The translations under genes and the position numbers were made by a program. From CALEMW01 sp964343835 (GTDB taxonomy: Bacteria > Krumholzibacteriota > Krumholzibacteriia > LZORAL124-64-63), in NCBI GenBank assembly GCA_964343835.1, contig CAYFKR010000006.1, forward strand, positions 62,001 to 126,000: a DNA stretch of 64,000 bases. Direction: 5' to 3'. The number at the start of each line of letters is the position of its first letter. Within the stretch, counting starts at the first letter, position 1. A model generated the notes under the pieces. The model saw only the letters and a program-made list of their open reading frames with translations, did not search any database and was not told the origin of the DNA. Below, piece by piece: positions 60,468-64,000 of the stretch.

Positions 60468-62215
60468 GCCCCCTCCTCCCGGCGCACCACGACGGCCGTC
60501 TCGCGCCGCACCACCACACCCCGACCGTCGCGCAGGCGCAGCAGCAGCAGCAGGGGACCGGCCGGCACCGCCGCGCCCCGGTCGTCCAGGCCGTCCCAGG
60601 GCACGGACCGCGGACCGGGGCCGAGGTCGTCGTCGCCGAGGTCCCGTACCAGGCGGCCGTCCAGGTCGAGGACGGACAGGTCCCAGGCCTCCTCGCCTGC
60701 CCGCAGCCGGAACCGGACGGCGACGCCTTCCGCTCCGAACGGCATGGGCGAGGCGTCGAGGCCGTCCCCCGGTGCACCCGTCGCCGCCACGGCGTTCGGA
60801 CAGGCGGGGGTCGATCCGGCGGGCGAGGTCGACGGGGTCCAGTTCAGGTCCGGCAGACCGGTGGGCGCAGGGGACACCCGCTCCAGGCTCCGGCCCGGCG
60901 GCGCCGGCGGATACAGTCCGCCCCAGGACACCCAGTCCACGGCCGTGCCCTGGCCGTCGCGCAGCACCAGCCTGTCCGCCCTGTCGGCGCCGTCTCCGGC
61001 CGTGTTGTTCAGGGTCGGCCAACCGCCTCCGGGGGCGGCGCTCACCAGCAGCGGATCCGTGCCGCCGCAGGGCCAGGGGGCTCCGGCCTCGGCCGTGCGT
61101 CGAACCCAGGCCGCGAACGCTTCGGGGTCCGCCGTCAGGACCAGCCGCTCGCCCATGGCCAGGATCCGGTCCGGCAGGTCGCGACGCTCTCCCCCGTCGT
61201 CCTCCAGGGTCCAGCCGTCCAGGATGACGTCGCCGTCCCTGGCGGACAGCTCCACCCACTCGGGCGCCCCGCGCTCGGGGGCGGCCATGACCTCCTCCAG
61301 GGTCACCGGCGGCACGCCCACCAGCACCCGCCCCAGGGACAGCTCCACGACACCGGAGTCGGGCCTGGGAATCGCGAGGGCCAGGCTCGGCGTGGCGTCG
61401 TGCTGCGGGATCCAGGGGACTGCGAGCTCCACGCCGTCCGCGGGATCGACGCCGTCCCACACGACCGTCGCCGCCGTGATCCCGTCGGCCAGCAGCCGGA
61501 TCTGCGACGAGGGCCAGGGCAACAGGCCGTCGTTCTCCACCCCGACGACCACCAGCGCCTCCACGCCGGCCACGGCGGTCGGAGGTTCCATGGTCCAGCC
61601 CGTCACCGTCAGGGCCAGGGGCAGCACGTTGGGTTCGCCCGGCGTGGGCTCGCCCACGGCGTGCCAGTCCTCGTCGTTGCGGTCGGTGTCGCGGCCGTCG
61701 GGCCGGCGGGCCAGGGCGTGCCCCGGAGCGCCGGGATGGGGACGCGTCTCGTAGAGGTCGGGGGAATCCAGGGGGCCGTATCCCAGCAGGTCCAGCACCA
61801 CGCCGTCCCGGACCAGGCGCACCGCGTCGGGGCCGTTCTGCAGGCCCAGGGAGACCTCGGCGTCCGGGGTCGCCTCACCGCTCCAGCCCCGGTCGACGAT
61901 CAGCAGTCGGGCCCCCGGGGCGAGCTGCTCCCCCATCGTCCCGCGCCAGCGCACTTCCCAGATGCCGGGAGCCGACCCGTTGCCGAACTCGAGCACAACT
62001 CCCGCCATATCAGTATGTTGCTCGCCCCCATTCCAGATCTCCACGAACTCGCGTCCGCCATCGGCGCCGGGGGGATCGTAGAGGACCTCGTTGAGCACGA
62101 GCTCTCCGTTCGCCCGGGGAGCCCGGACGGCCAGGACCAGGATCGCAAGCAGCGTGATCGGGAGATGACATCCTGCATGGAGGCGTCGCCGCGGGGTTCC
62201 ACGGGGCATGGGCAC
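60464..62215 (-). CDS. Secreted lamin-tail-domain protein with FlgD-like C-terminal domain
   Basis: 583 residues. A signal segment (PITLLAILVLAVRAPRANG) is followed by a first lamin-tail domain (about 38-160: LVLNEVLYDPPGADGGREFVEIWN, VDRGWSGEATPDAEVSL), a CARDB-like middle (about 200-300), a second lamin-tail domain (about 305-440: VTLEEVMAAPERGAPEWVEL) and a C-terminal module (about 495-575: WDLSVLDLDGRLVRDLGDDDLG, PWDGLDDRGAAVPAGPLLLLL) of the FlgD Ig/T9SS-sorting type. This makes it a plausible cargo for SprA. First of three coupled genes. Confidence 0.75.
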   Translation of the reverse strand: MPMPRGTPRRRLHAGCHLPITLLAILVLAVRAPRANGELVLNEVLYDPPGADGGREFVEIWNGGEQHTDMAGVVLEFGNGSAPGIWEVRWRGTMGEQLAPGARLLIVDRGWSGEATPDAEVSLGLQNGPDAVRLVRDGVVLDLLGYGPLDSPDLYETRPHPGAPGHALARRPDGRDTDRNDEDWHAVGEPTPGEPNVLPLALTVTGWTMEPPTAVAGVEALVVVGVENDGLLPWPSSQIRLLADGITAATVVWDGVDPADGVELAVPWIPQHDATPSLALAIPRPDSGVVELSLGRVLVGVPPVTLEEVMAAPERGAPEWVELSARDGDVILDGWTLEDDGGERRDLPDRILAMGERLVLTADPEAFAAWVRRTAEAGAPWPCGGTDPLLVSAAPGGGWPTLNNTAGDGADRADRLVLRDGQGTAVDWVSWGGLYPPAPPGRSLERVSPAPTGLPDLNWTPSTSPAGSTPACPNAVAATGAPGDGLDASPMPFGAEGVAVRFRLRAGEEAWDLSVLDLDGRLVRDLGDDDLGPGPRSVPWDGLDDRGAAVPAGPLLLLLRLRDGRGVVVRRETAVVVRREEGA

Positions 62216-62271
62216 CGTTCCGACCGGGAGGCGGGAAACGGGGAGGGATGGCGGTCGGTCGAGGGGGGTCG

Positions 62272-64000
62272 CTAGAGCAACCCGTGCCGCCTACGCAGGA
62301 TCCATTCCGCGCTCAGGCACCCCACCACCAGCAGCAGGAAGGGCCAGCCGGCCCAGGGGGCCAGGCTCGTGCGCGAGGTCACGGTGGCGGGAGAAGGGTC
62401 CAGGCCGTCGAGTCGGCGCAGGAAGGCCTGGAGGCCGGCCTCGCTGGATGCCTGGACGTACAGGCCGTCGTGGGCGGCGGCCAGGGCGCGGAGTCGGCGG
62501 ATGTCCTGGGTACCCTGGCGCAGCTCCGGCGACGTGGGCAGCACCACGATCTCGCGGGATCCGGCCGTCCCGTCGCCCTCCGACGCCGCGGAGATGGAGT
62601 AGCGGCCTGGGGCCAGCGGCCCGATCAGGGCCGACGATGTCCCGGGCTCGGTCGGGTCGGGGCGCAGGCTGAGGCCCAGGGTCTCGGAGGCCTCGTCGTC
62701 GAGGGAGCGGACGACCAGACGCCCGGGCGGAGGCCCGGGGCGCCCGCGCACGTCGAGGCTCCTGGCCCTCATCTCGAAGCGTTCGCCGGCGTGGTAGAGC
62801 CTCCGCTGGCCCAGCAGGGTCACGCCGGCGCCGTCGTCGCCGCGGACGGCCCAGAGCAGGAGGTTGCCCAGCAGGCGTTCCACGGCGGGCCTCTGGTCGC
62901 CGTCGTCCGGACCGGCCCTCCAGAAGACCTGCTGCCAGAGGCCGTCGGAGCCGATCCAACCCACGCGGGGGCCCTCGCCGGCGGTGACGGCGAGCAGCGG
63001 TCGCGATTCGGCCGCACCGGCCCCAGCCGCGGCGTCCAGCAGGGTCACGGAGCCGCCGCGGAGATCGGCCGGGGCCACGGCCCCCAGGGGCGGCAGGTGG
63101 CGGAAGGGGTCGTCGCCCGCACCCAGTCCCTCCAGGACCGGGTGGTCGGCTCCCGCATCGGTCGGATCGATCATCCAATCGCCCCGGGCGAGGGAACGCA
63201 ACCGGCCGGTGACGGGCAGCAGCTTCCGGACGCCGGGCAGCCACGGAGTGGGCGAGTCGTCGGCCACGCAGACAAGGCCCGTCCCGCCGGCGAGCGCGCC
63301 TGCCAGCCCCTCTCCCGCCCAGGCGGCGGCACCGGGGTCGGCCAGCACGACGGCACGCCACGGGGACCACTCCTGCGGGTCGGCCGGGGCGGACCAGGCG
63401 GTGCCGTCGTCGGTAAAGGCCGGTCCCGCGGCCGTCGGGGCCACGACCCTCAGCCCCAGCCGGTCCTCCCGGGAGCCCACGGCGGACAGGAAGCGCACGA
63501 TCCATCCGGGCCTGGACGCCAGGACCAGGACGTCGCGGCGCCCGTCGCGGACGACCACGGCGGCTCCCGCCTCGTTGTTGTCGGGCAGGCGCTCGTCCGT
63601 CCCGCTCTCCACCAGCACGCGGTACACGCGCAGTCCCGGCTCGACGGGCCGATCCCGCAGCTCGCACCGCGCCACGACGTCGCCGGGGGCGGGCCGCAGG
63701 ATGCGCCTGTCGACCTCCCGGCCGTCGGCCTCCAGGACGACGATCAGGGAGTCGGGAGCTCCGGCCGAGCCCGACCGGATCGTCAGGACCGCCTCCACCA
63801 CGACCTCGTCCCCAACCTGGGCCTCGTCCGGCACGCCGACGTCCCCGACGCCCACGTCCGCCGGGCCCACCGGATCGCCCACGCCGGCCACGACCAGGTC
63901 CCCCACCACCGGGCGGCCGCCCGCGTCGGGGGCGGTCCCGTGGCCGTCGCTCACCAGCACCGTCAGGCGTGCGTCGGCGGCGGCCCCGCGGAGCAGGCCC
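62272..64000 (-). CDS. VWA-type membrane protein, partial (runs off the window)
   Basis: At least 575 residues; the start lies beyond the window. The visible N-terminal part (RLTVLVSDGHGTAPDAGG) looks like the end of a von Willebrand A domain. It is followed by Ig-like and glutamine-amidotransferase-like beta/alpha regions (VLVLASRPGWIVRFLSAVG, GPRVGWIGSDGLWQQVFW, RLLGNLLLWAVRGDDG). A C-terminal transmembrane helix (WPFLLLVVGCLSAEWILRRR) ends the protein. This architecture resembles large membrane proteins found next to BatA/MoxR systems. Role unknown. Confidence 0.65.
   Translation of the reverse strand, partial: GLLRGAAADARLTVLVSDGHGTAPDAGGRPVVGDLVVAGVGDPVGPADVGVGDVGVPDEAQVGDEVVVEAVLTIRSGSAGAPDSLIVVLEADGREVDRRILRPAPGDVVARCELRDRPVEPGLRVYRVLVESGTDERLPDNNEAGAAVVVRDGRRDVLVLASRPGWIVRFLSAVGSREDRLGLRVVAPTAAGPAFTDDGTAWSAPADPQEWSPWRAVVLADPGAAAWAGEGLAGALAGGTGLVCVADDSPTPWLPGVRKLLPVTGRLRSLARGDWMIDPTDAGADHPVLEGLGAGDDPFRHLPPLGAVAPADLRGGSVTLLDAAAGAGAAESRPLLAVTAGEGPRVGWIGSDGLWQQVFWRAGPDDGDQRPAVERLLGNLLLWAVRGDDGAGVTLLGQRRLYHAGERFEMRARSLDVRGRPGPPPGRLVVRSLDDEASETLGLSLRPDPTEPGTSSALIGPLAPGRYSISAASEGDGTAGSREIVVLPTSPELRQGTQDIRRLRALAAAHDGLYVQASSEAGLQAFLRRLDGLDPSPATVTSRTSLAPWAGWPFLLLVVGCLSAEWILRRRHGLL

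Overview
The window is GC-rich, densely coding DNA from the chromosome of a Gram-negative bacterium. It carries lipopolysaccharide genes (lptB, lptC, lptF, lptG, an LpxL-type acyltransferase, kdsA, kdsB, kdsC, kdsD), lnt, tatC and a complete gene for SprA, the outer-membrane translocon of the type IX secretion system (T9SS). SprA with this base composition suggests a member of the FCB supergroup outside the well-known Bacteroidota, for example a Krumholzibacteriota-, Eisenbacteria-, Latescibacterota- or Gemmatimonadota-like lineage. That placement is inference. No tRNA, rRNA, CRISPR array, insertion sequence or phage gene was recognised.

Layout. Bases 25-2113 hold nusA and rimP (minus strand). 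A glutaminyl-cyclase-like M28 enzyme lies directly downstream of sprA (2274-9863, minus). Divergent from sprA is lptF-lptG (10035-12514), then a PKD/lamin-tail lipoprotein and a bidirectional terminator. Bases 13859-25804 are one continuous minus-strand run: lpxL-like, lptC, lptB, rpoN, hpf, hprK, a mannose-family PTS permease (IIA, IIB, IIC, IID), ptsH, ptsI, a phosphoglucose/phosphomannose isomerase and metK. Bases 25930-31571 carry the KDO genes with pyrG, then kdsB, rpmA and rplU. trxB, a small secreted protein, folE and an NfnAB-type flavoprotein pair follow (31866-37165). Bases 37541-43018 hold purN, a Nudix hydrolase, lnt, a sigma-54 activator and purM. Bases 43005-49889 hold an HD-GYP protein, a 14-codon micro-gene, an uncharacterised two-domain protein, a PfkB kinase, argS, rsfS and a polyprenyl synthase. 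Bases 49953-58186 hold tatC, nrdR, glyA, rpiB, a low-molecular-weight phosphatase, a YrdC-type gene, purE, purD, arcC and an aminotransferase. Bases 58279-64000 are a cluster of exported or envelope proteins.

The genes are packed in ATGA/GTGA overlaps, and GTG and TTG starts are common. Several promoters can be read by eye; a -10 of TACCAT recurs. Functionally the window joins envelope assembly (KDO, LPS transport, lipoproteins, Tat, T9SS) to global control (RpoN, HPF, HprK/HPr) and to purine and one-carbon metabolism (purN, purM, purD, purE, glyA, folE, metK).

The most unusual content is a set of four 136-153 bp composite fold-back elements between 32812 and 37551. Each starts at the stop codon of a gene (trxB, folE, nfnB, purN). 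Each has outer inverted arms of 27-36 bp unique to that gene, around a conserved core with a GC-rich hairpin. They fall into two sequence classes of two copies, and the differences between copies are compensatory within the predicted stems. I recognise no described element with this design. A second curiosity is a 14-codon micro-gene with an extended Shine-Dalgarno sequence (44514-44558), bounded by two near-identical 12-bp palindromes.
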